Below, one piece after another: positions 52,993-62,810 of a stretch of DNA of 64,000 bases. The DNA comes from OMPR01 sp965183835. GTDB lineage: Bacteria; Pseudomonadota; Alphaproteobacteria; Rhodobacterales; Rhodobacteraceae. A model generated the notes under the pieces. That model had not been told where the DNA came from, searched no databases, and worked only from the letters and a program-made list of their open reading frames with translations. Each line of letters begins with the position of its first letter. Within the stretch, counting starts at the first letter, position 1. Where the stretch lies: NCBI GenBank assembly GCA_965183835.1, contig CBCYME010000018.1, forward strand, positions 113,012-177,011, written 5' to 3'. Both the position numbers and the translations under genes were made by a program.

Positions 52993-55500
52993 TTACCCGT
53001 TCATACGGATAGTTTCGTTTTTCGGATCATAAGGGCTGTCGACGGTGATTTCCGCATCCCACAACTCGTCCTGCATCCGCACCTTGAGCTTGGTGCCCGG
53101 AACCGCCAGCGCGGGCGGAACGTAGCCCATGCCGATGCTCTTTTCGAACGCAACCGAATAGCCGCCCGACGTCAGACGACCCACGCGGGTGCCGTCCTCG
53201 GCATAAAGCGCCTCGCGGCCCCATGGGTCGGCGTCTGCGGGTCCGTCAATCAGCAAGGTGACGCATTTGAAACGCACACCGGTTTCAACCATGGCGTCCT
53301 TGCCGTTGAACTCTTTGCTGAGGTCAATAAAGCGTGGCAAGTCGGCTTCGGCTGGGGTCGCGTCGCGGCCCAACTCGTTGCCAAAGGCGCGATAGGATTT
53401 CTCCTGACGGAGCCAGTTCTGCGCCCGTGCACCCACCAGTTTCATACCGTGCTTTTCGCCCGCTTTTTCGAGCAGATCGAACAGGTAGTTCTGCATTTCC
53501 ATCGGGTGGTGCAATTCCCAGCCCAATTCACCGGTATAGGCCACACGGATCGCATTCACAGGGCACATGCCCAGTTCGATCTGCTTGGCCGACAGCCATG
53601 GGAAGTTCTTGTTGGTCAGCGCCGTTTCCGGGTCTGCATCAACAATTACCTCTTTCAATACATCGCGGGCTTTGGGGCCTGCAATGGCGAACACGCCCCA
53701 CTGCGTCGTGACATCCTGAATCTCGATGTAACCGAATTCTTCCATTTTATCTTCGGCGGCTTTGCGCAGGAAATCGGCGTCATATTCGGTCCAGGCGCCA
53801 GCAGAGACGAGATAGTAGTTGTTCTCGCCGTTGCGCACGATGGTGTATTCGGTGCGTGTGGTGCCTGCCGAGGTCAGGGCGTAAGTCAGGTTGATCCGGC
53901 CAACCTTGGGCAATTTGTTGCAGGTGAACCAGTCGAGGAACTGCGTGGCACCGGGGCCCTTAACCACATGTTTGGTGAACGCGGTTGCATCGATCAGGCC
54001 GACACCTTCGCGGATCGCTTTGGCCTCATCAACGGCATGCTGCCACCAGCCGCCACGGCGGAACGAGCGTGCATCATGGTCGAAGTTTTCAGGTGCATCC
54101 AGTGGGCCATAATAGTTGGGGCGTTCCCAACCGTTGACCCAGCCAAACTGTGCGCCACGGGCTTTTTGACGATCAAACGCAGGCGCAGTCCGCAAAGGGC
54201 GCGCTGCAGGGCGTTCTTCGTCTGGGTGGTGCAGGATATAGACGTGTTCATAGCACTCTTCGTTCTTGCGCGCCGCAAACTCGGTGGTCATCCAGTTGGA
54301 ACTGTAGCGTTTGGGGTCCAGCGAGGCCATGTCGATCTCGGCTTCGCCATCGACCATCATCTGAGCCAGGTAATAGCCGGTGCCACCAGCTGCGGTGATC
54401 CCGAACGAGAACCCTTCGGCCAGCCACATGTTGCGCAAACCCGGTGCGGGGCCAACCAGTGGGTTGCCATCCGGTGTGTAACAGATCGGGCCGTTGAAAT
54501 CGTCCTTGAGGCCGGACTCAGCACAGGACGGCACACGTTCGGTCATCGCCATGTACTGATCCGCGATCCGGTCCAGATCAAGCGGGAACAGATCAGCGCG
54601 GAAGCTGTCTGGCACACCGTGTTCAAACCGTGCAGGCGCGTCCTTTTCATAGATACCAAGAATCCAGCCACCGCGTTCTTCACGGGCATAGGATTCATTG
54701 TCGGCGTCACGCACAACGGGGTGCTCAGGGTTACCTGCCTCGCGCCATTTGACCAGCTCGGGGTCTTGATCCATGACGATGAAAGTATGCTCCACCGGGA
54801 TCGCAGGCATTTTGATGCCCAGCATCTTGGCGGTGCGCTGTGCATGGTTGCCCGATGCGGTCACGACATGTTCGGCGGTGATCACAACCTGTTCGTCGGA
54901 CGGAACAAGGTTACCGCCCTTTTCCACCATCTTAGTACAGGTGACTTCCCAATGGGTGCCGGTCCAATGGAACGCATCTGCCTGCATCTTGCGCACGATT
55001 TCAACACCGCGCTGACGTGCGCCTTTGGCCATCGCCATAGTTACGTCGGCTGGGTTAATATACCCGTCTTCGGTGTGATAAATCGCGCCCTTCAGATCAT
55101 CGGTACGGATCAGGGGCCAGCGTTCTTTGATCTGGTCGGGTGTCAGCCACTCATACGGCACATCGCAAGATTCCGCGATCGAGGAATAGAGCATATATTC
55201 GTCCATACGCTCTTGGGTTTGCGCCATACGCAGGTTGCCAACGACAGCAAAACCCGCGTTCAGGCCGGTTTCTTCTTCGAGCTGCTTGTAGAAATCGACC
55301 GAGTATTTATGGATATGCGTGGTCGCGTAAGACATGTTGAACAATGGCAGCAGGCCAGCAGCGTGCCATGTAGAGCCCGATGTCAGCTCGTCACGTTCGA
55401 GCAGCATAACGTCATCCCAGCCTGCTTTGGCCAGATGGTAGGCAATCGAGGTTCCAACGGCGCCACCGCCGACAACCAGTGCTTTGACTTGGGTTTTCAT
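52993..55500 (-). CDS. Dimethylglycine dehydrogenase-type FAD/GcvT fusion enzyme
   Basis: 835 aa. N-terminal FAD-binding DAO domain (VVGGGAVGTSIAYHLAKAGW, SGSTWHAAGLLPLFN; the H of STWHA is where the flavin is attached in relatives). After about residue 440 come the FAO_M and GcvT folate-binding domains (GLIDATAFTKHVVKGPGATQ, VAYTGELGWELHHPME). It would demethylate dimethylglycine or sarcosine and pass the formaldehyde unit to tetrahydrofolate. It fits glycine betaine breakdown together with the bet genes at 10-14 kb. ATG 55500 has GGAGAGC upstream. Substrate assigned by family. Confidence 0.88.
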   Translation of the reverse strand: MKTQVKALVVGGGAVGTSIAYHLAKAGWDDVMLLERDELTSGSTWHAAGLLPLFNMSYATTHIHKYSVDFYKQLEEETGLNAGFAVVGNLRMAQTQERMDEYMLYSSIAESCDVPYEWLTPDQIKERWPLIRTDDLKGAIYHTEDGYINPADVTMAMAKGARQRGVEIVRKMQADAFHWTGTHWEVTCTKMVEKGGNLVPSDEQVVITAEHVVTASGNHAQRTAKMLGIKMPAIPVEHTFIVMDQDPELVKWREAGNPEHPVVRDADNESYAREERGGWILGIYEKDAPARFEHGVPDSFRADLFPLDLDRIADQYMAMTERVPSCAESGLKDDFNGPICYTPDGNPLVGPAPGLRNMWLAEGFSFGITAAGGTGYYLAQMMVDGEAEIDMASLDPKRYSSNWMTTEFAARKNEECYEHVYILHHPDEERPAARPLRTAPAFDRQKARGAQFGWVNGWERPNYYGPLDAPENFDHDARSFRRGGWWQHAVDEAKAIREGVGLIDATAFTKHVVKGPGATQFLDWFTCNKLPKVGRINLTYALTSAGTTRTEYTIVRNGENNYYLVSAGAWTEYDADFLRKAAEDKMEEFGYIEIQDVTTQWGVFAIAGPKARDVLKEVIVDADPETALTNKNFPWLSAKQIELGMCPVNAIRVAYTGELGWELHHPMEMQNYLFDLLEKAGEKHGMKLVGARAQNWLRQEKSYRAFGNELGRDATPAEADLPRFIDLSKEFNGKDAMVETGVRFKCVTLLIDGPADADPWGREALYAEDGTRVGRLTSGGYSVAFEKSIGMGYVPPALAVPGTKLKVRMQDELWDAEITVDSPYDPKNETIRMNG

Positions 55501-55728
55501 GTGCCCGCTCTCCGGATTGAGTCTATTTACACGGGTTTATGCCCAACCCGGCGCGATCAGGCCAAGTCCAGCCGACGCAAAAAGGGGCAAAACCGACCTA
55601 CGCGCGCTTCTAAAGCGGACAGGGGTCGGATTCTTTCACGTTGAAAAAGGTGAAGCTGATTTGCACCTTCACCTTTCCCTTTTGCACCTCGTTGTTATGG
55701 GCCTTCTGCGCCCAACCCGGGTCCCCGG

Positions 55729-57127
55729 TTACAGGATCTTGCCTGGGTTCATGATATTGTCCGGGTCCAGCGCCGCTTTGATCGCCTTCATATAGGTGGT
55801 TGCCGCACCAAGTTCTTTGATCAGGTAAGGGCGTTTTCCCCTGCCCGATGCCGTGTTCACCGGTGCACGTGCCGTCCATCGATATCGCCATATCGTTCAG
55901 CCAGCCGACGAATTCATCCGCCTTGGCCTTTTCCTCTTGGTTTTCCATATCGATCAGCAACAAAGTGTGGAAATTACCATCGCCCACATGCCCTACGGTT
56001 GGCCCCATCAAGCCCAATTCGGCAACCTTGTCTTGGGCAGCTGTCACACACTCCGCCAAGCGGGAAATGGGCACGCAAACATCCGTGGAAATACCGCTGG
56101 CACCGGGGCGCAATTGCAGCGAGGCCCAGTACATATCGTGGCGCGCCTGCCAAAGCTTGTTGCGTTCCTCCGTCGATGTCGTGGCCTCAAAATCAACACC
56201 GCCAAAGTCTTCTGCGATGGAACCAAAGGTTTCGGCCTGTTCAACGACACCTGCCTCTGAGCCATGAAACTCCAACAACAACAGCGGCGTCTCTGGCAAC
56301 GACAGTTTGGAATAGGCGTTCGCGGCCTGAACCGATTGCACATCCAGCATTTCAATCCGGGCAACGGGAATGCCAAACTGGATCGTCATCATCACCGCAC
56401 GGCACGCCGCATCAACGCTTGGAAACGAACAGCGCGCTGAGCTAATCGCCTCAGGGATGCCCTGTAATTTCAAGGTAACTTCGGTGATCAGGCCCAGTGT
56501 GCCCTCGGATCCGATCATTAGACGGGTCAAGTCATACCCGGCCGACGACTTTTTGGCACGTTGGGCTGTGCGGATCACTTCGCCATCCGGCATCACCACC
56601 TCAAGCGCCAGAACATTGTCTTTCATCGTGCCATACCGGACTGCATTGGTGCCCGACGCACGTGTCGACGCCATCCCCCCAAGCGAGGCATTGGCCCCCG
56701 GATCTATGGGAAAAAACAACCCCTGATCGCGCAGGTGCGTGTTCAGCTGTTCGCGTGTCACCCCCGGTTGGATTACACAATCCAGATCCTCAGAATTGAC
56801 GGTCAAAATCTGGTTCATTTGCGAGAGATCGACAGATATTCCACCTGCTGGTGCGTTCACATGCCCTTCAAGCGAGGTGCCGGTGCCAAAGGGGATAACG
56901 GGGACCTTATGCGCAGCGCAGGCTTTGACGATTTCAGACACCTCAGCGGTGGATTCCGGAAACACCACCGCATCCGGGGATTGGTTCACGATCCAAGTGG
57001 TCGTATGCCCATGTTGTTCGCAGATTGACTGCCCGGTTTGCAACCGGTCCCCAAAACGTTGTTTGAGGATTCCGAGGACCGTTTCGATACCGACCTCGTT
57101 GCGCGGCAATGCGGTGGCTTGAACCAT
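55729..57127 (-). pseudogene. GlcD-like FAD-linked oxidase, single-base frameshift near the C-terminus
   Basis: From ATG 57127 (AGGAG upstream) the protein is a typical D-lactate/glycolate oxidase subunit: FAD domain VIPFGTGTSLEGHVNAPAGG, FPIDPGANASLGGMASTRAS, C-terminal PTVGHVGDGNFHTLLL and GTCTGEHGIGQGK. After this the frame shifts: the T4 run at 55834-55837 (AAAA on the coding strand) has one base too many. Removing it restores RPYLIKELGAATTYMKAIKA and an ending NPGKIL at 55729, giving 465 aa. As written, the frame reads on to 55610 in unrelated sequence. Real mutation or sequencing error. Confidence 0.82.
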
Positions 57128-57227
57128 AAGATGTCTCCTGAGACCGTCGTGCCGGAGCACTTTGATTATCATGTTAACTTAGCGGGTTCGATTGTGGGCA
57201 ATCAATACCCACAACCCCGTAGTTCCA

Positions 57228-59021
57228 TCACTCGCCCAACGCGATTCCTTCGCGACGCGGATCTGCACCGCCTTTCAGGGTCTCTCTGATCTCAATCGCG
57301 TGCAGGCCGGAATTCAGACCGCGAATCTTGACCTCAAACCCCATGGCGCTAAGCGCATCGGCCTGTGCGGTGGCTGCGGTGCCGTCCTCTAGATCATAGG
57401 TCCCAAAGCGATTGACCAGATGCGGCATCGACAGCGCCTCTTGCACATTCAGCCCCCAATCGGCCCAGCCGATAATGGCGGTGGCGACATACCCAATGAT
57501 ACGACTACCTCCGGGGGACCCAATCGCCAGAACAGGTGCGCCGTCTTGCATCACAATAGTGGGCGCCATGGACGAGCGCGGGCGTTTACCCGGCTCAAGC
57601 CGGTTGGCAATTGGTACGCCGTCCCGGTGGCTGCGGAACGAGAAATCCGTCAGCTCATTGTTGAGCAGGAACCCATTGGTCATCAACCGGGAACCAAAAG
57701 CGTTTTCGATGGTTGTCGTCATCGACAAAACGTTGCCATAGGCATCGACAATCGAAATGTGGGAGGTCGAAGGCAGCTCAATCGCTTCGTCATCGGCCCA
57801 GTTGGAGGCGTGATCAAAGGTTGGGTTGCCCGGCGCGACTTCGGGCAATGCATCATCACCCGCCAGCAATTTGGAACGCGTTGTCAGATAAGCGGGATCA
57901 ACCAACCCTTTGGTAGGCATTGGCACATAGTCACTATCGGCCATGAACCGACCCCGGTCAGCAAAAGCCAACCGCGAAGCATCCCCTATCAAACGCCAGC
58001 TTTCCGGGTTTTCAGCGCCCAGCGCGGCAAGGTCATAAGATTCCAGCAAGCCGAGGATCTGCCCAACGGTCAGGGCACCAGATGATGGCGGGCCCATGCC
58101 ACACACATCATGCGCCCGGTATGTAACACAAACAGCATCCCGTTCTTTGACCTGATACAGCGACATATCAACGGCTGACAGCACCCCCGGATTGCCGGGC
58201 GCGGATTGAACCGTTCGCACGATATCAGCGGCAATGGGGCCAGCATAAAACCCATCTGCCCCCTGCTCGGCCAAGGTGCGCAGCGTTTGACCATAGGCTG
58301 GGTTTTTCAGGGTATCACCGGCTTGGACACCCTGCCCGTTTGGCAAGAAATATTCTGCCGTAGCGGGGAACCGGTTCAGACGGTCTGCGTCCCGGTCCAC
58401 CAATTCCGCCAACCGCGGCGAGACTGTAAACCCCTCTTCGGCAAGGTGCGTCCCGGCAGTGAACAACGAAGGCCATGGCGCACGTCCCCAGCGGCGATGG
58501 GCTTGGGCCAGCAAAGCCGGTGTGCCCGGTGTGCCCACAGACCGCCCGCCGACCACCGCATCAAAGAACTTAAGCGGCTGACCCTCTGCATCTTGGAACA
58601 GGGTTGGTGTCGCGTCCAAGGGGGCTGTTTCTCGGCCATCCAGCGTAGTCAATTTTTTCGACGCAGCATCGTACCAAACCAGAAACGCGCCTCCACCCAA
58701 ACCCGAGGATTGTGGCTCAACCAGCCCCAGCACAACTTGCACTGCAACCATCGCATCCGCTGCACTACCGCCTGCGCGCAAAACATCTGCCCCGGCCTGA
58801 ACTGCCAGCGGATTCGCAGCCGCAATCATCCAATTCTCAGACACCACAGGTTGCCCCGCCTCGCGCGCGGCATAGGCATCCGCAACCACAGATGACACAG
58901 CCTGAACTGAGCCTTCGGTCGCGGATTCGGGGGCGACACTGTCAGCGGTTTGTTGCGCCACCAAAGGTGCGCCCACCACAAAAGCTGAGGCCAAAATCCC
59001 GAACTGCCAAATGCGTTTCAT
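57228..59021 (-). CDS. ggt: Gamma-glutamyltransferase
   Basis: Cleaves gamma-glutamyl bonds of glutathione and related compounds in the periplasm. 597 aa from ATG 59021 (AGGAG upstream) with signal peptide (MKRIWQFGILASAFVVGAPL). ENWMIAAANPLAVQAGADVL, GGGAFLVWYDAASKKL and the autoprocessing/nucleophile threonine in ELPSTSHISIVDAYGN; GSPGGSRIIGYVATAI later. Full length. Followed downstream by the GlcD-like gene on the same strand. Confidence 0.93.
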   Translation of the reverse strand: MKRIWQFGILASAFVVGAPLVAQQTADSVAPESATEGSVQAVSSVVADAYAAREAGQPVVSENWMIAAANPLAVQAGADVLRAGGSAADAMVAVQVVLGLVEPQSSGLGGGAFLVWYDAASKKLTTLDGRETAPLDATPTLFQDAEGQPLKFFDAVVGGRSVGTPGTPALLAQAHRRWGRAPWPSLFTAGTHLAEEGFTVSPRLAELVDRDADRLNRFPATAEYFLPNGQGVQAGDTLKNPAYGQTLRTLAEQGADGFYAGPIAADIVRTVQSAPGNPGVLSAVDMSLYQVKERDAVCVTYRAHDVCGMGPPSSGALTVGQILGLLESYDLAALGAENPESWRLIGDASRLAFADRGRFMADSDYVPMPTKGLVDPAYLTTRSKLLAGDDALPEVAPGNPTFDHASNWADDEAIELPSTSHISIVDAYGNVLSMTTTIENAFGSRLMTNGFLLNNELTDFSFRSHRDGVPIANRLEPGKRPRSSMAPTIVMQDGAPVLAIGSPGGSRIIGYVATAIIGWADWGLNVQEALSMPHLVNRFGTYDLEDGTAATAQADALSAMGFEVKIRGLNSGLHAIEIRETLKGGADPRREGIALGE

Positions 59022-59165
59022 GTTATCGCTCTCCTGAAAACTGTTTGGGGTACTGCGCCGGATCAACACTGCGGATCCCACCCCGAATGCGTGTTGATGG
59101 TAGTTGGATTCACCCGCTCTGCAACTTTTTCCGAACCCTGATTTCCCCAATATCCCGGCCAAAAT

Positions 59166-59193
59166 GCAAAACGGGGACCGTTCCCTGTCCCCG
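59166..59193 (-). terminator. Terminator after the 2-hydroxyacid dehydrogenase gene
   Basis: CGGGGAC / GTCCCCG stem (59172-59193) followed on the - strand by TTTTGCATTTT. Confidence 0.7.
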
Positions 59194-59217
59194 CTCAATA
59201 ATCTCTGGTCGTTTAGG

Positions 59218-60204
59218 TCACAGCATTGCAGGTACGACCTGATCCGGTGGCCTATGTCCATCTTCGTAGGTCTTGATATTGATGATGACTTTTTCGCCCA
59301 TCTCAATCCGGCCCTCAAGCGTCGCCGAGCCCATGTGCGGCAACAGCACAACGTTTGGCAGCTCCCGCAAGCGCGGGTTTACCTGCGTGCCATGCTCGTA
59401 AACATCCAGACCCGCCCCCGCGATATCACCGGCACGGATCATACGAGTCAGCGCATTTTCATCAATCACTTCACCGCGCGAGGTGTTCACGATCACGGCG
59501 GACGGTTTCATCAGCTTAAGTCGGCGCGCATTCATCAGATGAAATGTGCTTGGCGTAGAGGGGCAATTGATCGACACCACATCCATCCGCGCCACCATCT
59601 GGTCAAGGCTTTCCCAATACGTTGCCTCTAAATCTTGTTCCACCTCAGGGCGCAGTCGCTTGCGATTGTGATAATGAATTTGCATCCCAAAGGCAGCGGC
59701 ACGACGGGCAACGGCCTGCCCAATACGCCCCATGCCCAGAATGCCCAACCGGCGACCGCTCACACGACCGCCCAACAGCGCGGTTGGGGCCCAGCCTTCC
59801 CACTCGCCCTTTTGCATGAGCGCCAGCCCTTCTGGAATGCGGCGGGTGACAGCCAGAATCAGCCCCATGGCCATATCCGCGGTATCATCCGTCAAAACAC
59901 CGGGCGTGTTTGAAACAAGAACCCCACGCTGACGCGCGGTCTGCACATCAATATGATCAACCCCTGCGCCGTAATTGGCGATCAGGCGCAATTGCGGTCC
60001 TGCCTGCCCCAGCAGACGTGCGTCAATATCATCCGTCACGGTGGGCACCAGCACATCAGCTGTTTGCAGCGCCTCAACCAACTCATTGCGCGACATCGGT
60101 GTGTCATCATCGCGCAGTGTGACATCAAACAGTTCGCTTAACCGGGTTTCGACCGCTTCTGGCAACCGTCGCGTAACAACAACACTCAGACGTTCTCTTG
60201 GCAC
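59218..60204 (-). CDS. D-2-hydroxyacid dehydrogenase (glyoxylate/hydroxypyruvate reductase-like)
   Basis: 328 aa from GTG 60204 with GGGAGG six bases upstream. NAD(P)-binding GILGMGRIGQAVARRAAAFG, catalytic Arg/Glu/His in NTSRGEVIDENALTRMIRAG and VVLLPHMGSATLEGR. It reduces a 2-keto acid such as glyoxylate or hydroxypyruvate; the exact substrate is uncertain. Upstream of ggt but separated from it by a terminator. Confidence 0.87.
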   Translation of the reverse strand: MPRERLSVVVTRRLPEAVETRLSELFDVTLRDDDTPMSRNELVEALQTADVLVPTVTDDIDARLLGQAGPQLRLIANYGAGVDHIDVQTARQRGVLVSNTPGVLTDDTADMAMGLILAVTRRIPEGLALMQKGEWEGWAPTALLGGRVSGRRLGILGMGRIGQAVARRAAAFGMQIHYHNRKRLRPEVEQDLEATYWESLDQMVARMDVVSINCPSTPSTFHLMNARRLKLMKPSAVIVNTSRGEVIDENALTRMIRAGDIAGAGLDVYEHGTQVNPRLRELPNVVLLPHMGSATLEGRIEMGEKVIINIKTYEDGHRPPDQVVPAML

Positions 60205-60256
60205 TTGAGGCCTCCCACTGCTTTGCAATTTGGTGCGCGTCGTGTCATCGTGACCC

Positions 60257-60865
60257 ATGAACAGGCCGGGCACAAGAACCCCTCGTGCAAATTTAGCAGC
60301 CTTTTTCAAGAACCTTACACGCAGGCATTCAGGCGGGCAGGCAGTGACGTATTCCTTTTTGGTAAACGGCCAGCGATTGGTCGCAATCGCAGCAATCTTA
60401 GGCGCATCCTTTACGACCCCATCTTGGGCCGAAGACAATCGGGGACCGGTCACAAACCTGCCCCTGCCCCGCTATGTTTCCATGAAAGCAACCGAAGGAA
60501 ACGTCCGCCGGGGCCCTTCGCTGACCCATCGGATCGATTGGGTCTTCAAACGCCGCGATATGCCGCTACAGGTCACAGCCGAGCATGGCCATTGGCGCAA
60601 GGTTCAGGATCGCGACGGCGCTGGAGGGTGGGTTCACTATGCCTTGCTGTCTGGCGTGCGCACCGTGCTGGTCGAAAAAGACATGATGCCCATTTATTCC
60701 AGCGCCGACCCACAATCCACGATTTCCGCGCACTTTGAACTGGGTGTCGTCGCGCGTCTCGGCAGTTGCGTCCAAGACTGGTGCCGGATTTCCGCTGGCG
60801 GATACCGAGGATGGGCACCAAAAACTGACCTGTGGGGGGTCGCCCCAAAAGAGCTGCGGGACTAA
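60257..60865 (+). CDS. Exported SH3-domain protein
   Basis: 202 aa as drawn from ATG 60257; a GTG at 60344, closer to the signal segment (VNGQRLVAIAAILGASFTTP), may be the true start. Two bacterial SH3-like segments follow: GNVRRGPSLTHRIDWVFKRR with GGWVHYALLSGVRTVLV, then MPIYSSADPQST with DWCRISAGGYRGWAPK. Likely periplasmic; such domains often bind peptidoglycan or peptides. Divergent from the hydroxyacid dehydrogenase gene. Confidence 0.78.
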   Translation: MNRPGTRTPRANLAAFFKNLTRRHSGGQAVTYSFLVNGQRLVAIAAILGASFTTPSWAEDNRGPVTNLPLPRYVSMKATEGNVRRGPSLTHRIDWVFKRRDMPLQVTAEHGHWRKVQDRDGAGGWVHYALLSGVRTVLVEKDMMPIYSSADPQSTISAHFELGVVARLGSCVQDWCRISAGGYRGWAPKTDLWGVAPKELRD

Positions 60866-60892
60866 GCCCCGTCAGCTTTGACCACTTTTCGA

Positions 60893-61801
60893 TTACGACG
60901 TGGATGCAATGAACGCATTTGTTCGATCCGCCAGTGCATCACCGACATCTTCTTGCAAGAAATGTCCCGCATTAGGCAAAATGACGTGTGGCTGCCCTGC
61001 AGCACCCGGGCACAGTTTTTGGAAAACCTTTTCGACCCCCGCCATTACCTTATCCTCGGCACCAAATACAGTCAGGACTGGCGTATCCAAGGTTTTCAGA
61101 ACCTCCCAAGCCGCCCGGTTTTCAGTGGTAGATGGCGCATCCGGTGTATCCGGTACAAGCGTAGGAAATTGGCGCGCGCCCGCTTTATAATCCTCATCCG
61201 GATACGGCGCGTCGTACGCGGCGATCTCTGCTTCGGACAACTTGCTAACGGTGCCACCGTACACGATTTTGCCAGCAGGAAACACCGGCACATCCTGACT
61301 AAAGGCCCGCCAAGCGCGAAAGGCTTCGCTCATCGGATGGTCTCCGGTCGGAAGGGCCGTATTGGCGATCACAATCCGGGCAAACCGATCAGGCATCTCG
61401 GCCCAAAGCCGCAACCCGATCAAACCACCCCAGTCCTGACAGACCAAAGTGATGTTGCGCAGGTCCAATTGCTGCAATACCGCCCCCATCCACGCCACGT
61501 GGCGCTCATAGGTGTAATCTTCACGCTCGGTCGGTTTGTCTGATTTGCCAAATCCAATAAGATCTGGCGCGATCACCCGATGTCCTTCTGCCGTTAACCG
61601 AGGGATCATATGGCGATACAGATAAGACCAACTCGGCTCTCCATGCATCACCAGCACCGGCGCAGCCTCGGCCGGTCCTTCGTCCAGATAGTGAACCCGC
61701 AGCGCGCCCCCTTCCGTATCGTCGACCTCCAGATAGTTGGGCGCAAATGGGTAGTCCACCAACCCATCAAAACGCTCCGACGGTGTTCTCAATGCCTTCA
61801 T
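60893..61801 (-). CDS. Haloalkane dehalogenase, subfamily I-like
   Basis: 302 aa from ATG 61801 (GGGAGGAG upstream). Alpha/beta-hydrolase with nucleophile Asp123 followed by halide-binding Trp124 (LVCQDWGGLIGL), oxyanion region HGEPSWSYLYR, cap Trp164 (FRAWRAFSQ), acid Asp250 (FGAEDKVM) and base His280 (PNAGHFLQED). This order and spacing match DhlA (Asp124, Trp125, Trp175, Asp260, His289). It would hydrolyse small haloalkanes to alcohol and halide. Convergent with the SH3 gene. Confidence 0.85.
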   Translation of the reverse strand: MKALRTPSERFDGLVDYPFAPNYLEVDDTEGGALRVHYLDEGPAEAAPVLVMHGEPSWSYLYRHMIPRLTAEGHRVIAPDLIGFGKSDKPTEREDYTYERHVAWMGAVLQQLDLRNITLVCQDWGGLIGLRLWAEMPDRFARIVIANTALPTGDHPMSEAFRAWRAFSQDVPVFPAGKIVYGGTVSKLSEAEIAAYDAPYPDEDYKAGARQFPTLVPDTPDAPSTTENRAAWEVLKTLDTPVLTVFGAEDKVMAGVEKVFQKLCPGAAGQPHVILPNAGHFLQEDVGDALADRTNAFIASTS

Positions 61802-62116
61802 GTTCGATTCTCCTCCCTCGGTTCTGGTCAGCCTAGCGGGTGAAACCCAATCGCCCAGCAGGAACGTAGCGGCACAGATAAGTCTTTGAACACGCATCAA
61901 ATCCCGGTTTTCCACTTGGTATCCGGGCGTCAGCCGCCAGCCCCCCATGACCAGCGCACCTAAAACCCATGGCTCCCAGCCTGCGCAGAAGAACCGACAT
62001 TAAGACACGAAATCAGTGTTTTAGAGCGAAACGAAAAAAAATTGCCCAAAGCATCATTTTTTTGGAAAAGAGCCCTTGATCCCCCCACGCACTCCAAGTA
62101 GACACCGCTTCACTGA
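61802..62116. other. Intergenic region before tRNA-Gln
   Basis: No gene seen. Holds the dehalogenase promoter (-) and the tRNA promoter (+), and several A/T runs around 62030-62070. Confidence 0.5.
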
Positions 62117-62191
62117 TGGGGTGTGGCCAAGTGGTAAGGCAACAGTTTTTGGTACTGAAGATCGTAGGTTCGAATCCTACCACCCCAGCCA
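62117..62191 (+). tRNA. tRNA-Gln (anticodon TTG)
   Basis: 75 nt with encoded CCA. Acceptor TGGGGTG / CACCCCA, anticodon loop TTTTGGT with TTG, T-arm GTAGGTTCGAATCCTAC. The outermost anticodon-stem pair is A.A rather than Watson-Crick. Foreign-looking DNA begins just after it, so it is a likely integration site. Confidence 0.96.
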
Positions 62192-62654
62192 GTAATCCAC
62201 ACATGATAAACCGACCTAGGCTCTGGTCCTGACCGGCTCAGAATGCCCCCGTAAGTGCCCCAGTCATTTTGGGTGCTGCGTGGGGCTCTCTCTGTTGGCT
62301 CTGGACACAAGCCCCTAGCAAGGCATGCCTCTGGCAGTCAGCACTATCAGGTGGGCCTCTGATGTCCCTGACAGGGGCAGATCGACAGGGCAGTCCTCCG
62401 GAGTGTTGGATGGAGCAGCTTAGGAGGTCACCCCAAGGTATCCCCCTGTAAGTAGGTGATAATCTTAGGAAGACCTACCCACTGGGTAATAGGTATAAGT
62501 AATGGATAAGAAGAGAAGATAATGGGAGAAGAAGACCCTAGTAGGTCCCCCCCCGACGTAAGTCCCTAGTAGGTATTGTTATCAGGACCCAGATAGTCCC
62601 TACTGCCCCAGATTACCCACCCAAGCACATTACCCCAAAGGACCCCTGACAATA
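62192..62654. other. Phage-like foreign DNA after tRNA-Gln
   Basis: About 460 bp unlike the flanking genome in base use: purine-rich runs (AAGAAGAGAAGATAATGGG), many GTAGG/CCTAC words, and an 11-bp direct repeat CCCTAGTAGGT at 62536-62546 and 62564-62574. No gene on either strand that I can support. It could be the remnant of an element integrated at the tRNA. Confidence 0.5.
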
Positions 62655-62810
62655 ATGGCAAAGATAGAGGACCCTTGGCACTCAAGGCCCATAGACGTGC
62701 ACAGGTGGTCAGACCATCCTGAGGTGGTCCAGTTTGTGGATAGGGTGTGGAATTCTGGGTATATGCCCAAGGAGGTGGTCAAGGGACCGGGACCGAAGCC
62801 GAAGATTTAA
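62655..62810 (+). CDS. 51-aa ORF in the foreign tract
   Basis: ATG 62655 to TAA 62810. The product starts MAKIEDPWHSRPIDVHRWSD, continues HPEVVQFVDRVW, and ends GPGPKPKI. The PIDVHRWSDHPEV segment looks like real coding sequence, and I associate similar starts with phage-borne proteins, but I cannot name a family. It looks cut short, as the frame ends where the foreign tract ends. No ribosome binding site. Confidence 0.4.
   Translation: MAKIEDPWHSRPIDVHRWSDHPEVVQFVDRVWNSGYMPKEVVKGPGPKPKI

Noticed and set aside
53449..55644. Very long open frame on the + strand (731 codons)
   Set aside because: It is antisense to the dimethylglycine-dehydrogenase-type gene, whose - strand frame has full family motifs.
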